NCBI GenBank assembly: GCA_020718525.1
Contig: DYRX01000152.1
Span: 3,339 to 9,716 of the forward strand
Length of the DNA stretch: 6,378 nt
Source: Victivallis vadensis
GTDB lineage: Bacteria; Verrucomicrobiota; Lentisphaeria; Victivallales; GWF2-50-93
Direction: 5' to 3'
Numbering within the stretch: position 1 is the stretch's first letter; every line of letters begins with the position of its first letter. A model generated the notes under the pieces. That model did no database searches. It worked only from the letters and a program-made list of their open reading frames with translations, and was not told the origin of the DNA. This document shows, in pieces, positions 6,170 through 6,378 of the stretch. Position numbers and translations under genes: made by a program.

Positions 6170-6230
6170 GAACACCAACGCAGAGGGCGGATATTTCAAG
6201 CACGGATGGACGCTGATAAACACAGACATC
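6170..6230. repeat. Degenerate intergenic repeat-like segment
   Basis: The segment contains AACACCAACGCAGAG (6171-6185), CACGGATGGACGCTGA (6201-6216) and TAAACACAGACATC (6217-6230). From memory these resemble the loosely conserved intergenic sequence of the type acGCAGAGG...cGGATgaACgCtGATaAACACaGAt, found in many copies in unrelated bacteria and often mistranslated into spurious peptides. Only one copy is present here, so the repeat identity rests on recall and is not visible within the window. It is directly downstream of the dehydrogenase stop. Confidence 0.4.
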
Positions 6231-6327
6231 TCCATCCATTATTTTGAGCGAAGCCATTTGGACTGCGGTGATTATTCACCATAAAAATGTGAATTTACTG
6301 CAAAGCAAAAGCGGCAAATTCTTCTGC

Positions 6328-6375
6328 CAATGCACCATAAATAATGCATATAAAATGGCATTGCTACTTCTTTTT
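6328..6375 (+). terminator. Possible intrinsic terminator of the recJ-rnc-adh operon
   Basis: CAATGC (6328-6333) can pair with GCATTG (6358-6363), extended by CAT/ATG across a two-base bulge, with an AT-rich loop. A nested alternative pairs AATGCAT (6343-6349) with ATGGCATT (6355-6362). CTACTTCTTTTT follows. The stem is weak and the T-run is not adjacent, and the site is nearly 200 bases after the last stop, so the call is tentative. Confidence 0.25.
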
Positions 6376-6378
6376 ATC

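Larger units (their letters stand above)
6145..6378. other. Noncoding 3' region after the dehydrogenase operon
   Basis: These 234 bases contain no convincing gene. The first part, about 6170-6230, resembles a common bacterial intergenic repeat and is listed separately. The rest is AT-rich, with small hairpins including ATTCAC/GTGAAT at 6274-6279 and 6289-6294 without a T-run. The right end may carry a terminator. Confidence 0.5.

Noticed and set aside
6137..6247. A 36-codon plus-strand frame starting at the ATG overlapping the dehydrogenase end, with AGGA 9 bases upstream
   Set aside because: The start looks acceptable, but most of the peptide is a read of the repeat-like segment, a known source of spurious small proteins.
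1..6378. CRISPR arrays, tRNA or rRNA genes, insertion sequences, toxin-antitoxin pairs or phage genes
   Set aside because: I saw no regularly spaced repeats, cloverleaf-like segments, transposase motifs, paired terminal inverted repeats or small paired toxin-like genes in either strand.

Overview
The window looks like a stretch of chromosome from a Gram-negative-type bacterium of intermediate G+C content. It has compact genes, purine-rich ribosome binding sites, an exported protein at the left edge and AT-rich intergenic DNA. No marker allows a firm taxonomic call. The gene style and a degenerate copy of a widespread intergenic repeat near the right end would fit a PVC-superphylum lineage such as Lentisphaerota or Verrucomicrobiota, but that is only an impression.

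Layout: (1) Positions 1-123, minus strand, hold the first 41 codons of an exported protein that runs off the left edge. It is preceded by a 225-base AT-rich leader carrying a perfect short palindrome inside a candidate promoter. (2) Positions 349-2341, minus strand, hold a tight two-gene unit. The first gene encodes an N-terminally anchored protein with a Ser/Asp/Pro-rich linker and an OB-fold-like C-terminus, of unknown function. The second overlaps it by 17 bases and encodes a DUF4130 (TIGR03915-type) protein of the kind linked to DNA metabolism. (3) Positions 2342-2517 form a divergent promoter region. (4) Positions 2518-6144, plus strand, hold an overlapping three-gene operon: recJ (single-strand DNA 5'-3' exonuclease), rnc (ribonuclease III) and an iron-type alcohol dehydrogenase. 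The joints are a TGATG overlap and a 17-base overlap. (5) Positions 6145-6378 are noncoding, with a degenerate intergenic repeat-like segment and a possible terminator.

The recJ and rnc products are nucleic-acid enzymes with all expected catalytic motifs. The DUF4130 gene fires in the opposite direction from the same intergenic region, so the centre of the window has a nucleic-acid-processing flavour. The alcohol dehydrogenase is metabolically unrelated and is probably co-transcribed only by position. I found no CRISPR array, transposon, tRNA, rRNA or convincing new defence system. The least explained items are the membrane-anchored OB-like protein paired with DUF4130, a DUF4130 gene lacking its usual radical-SAM neighbour, a dehydrogenase with Gln at a metal-binding His position, and the palindrome before the left-edge gene.
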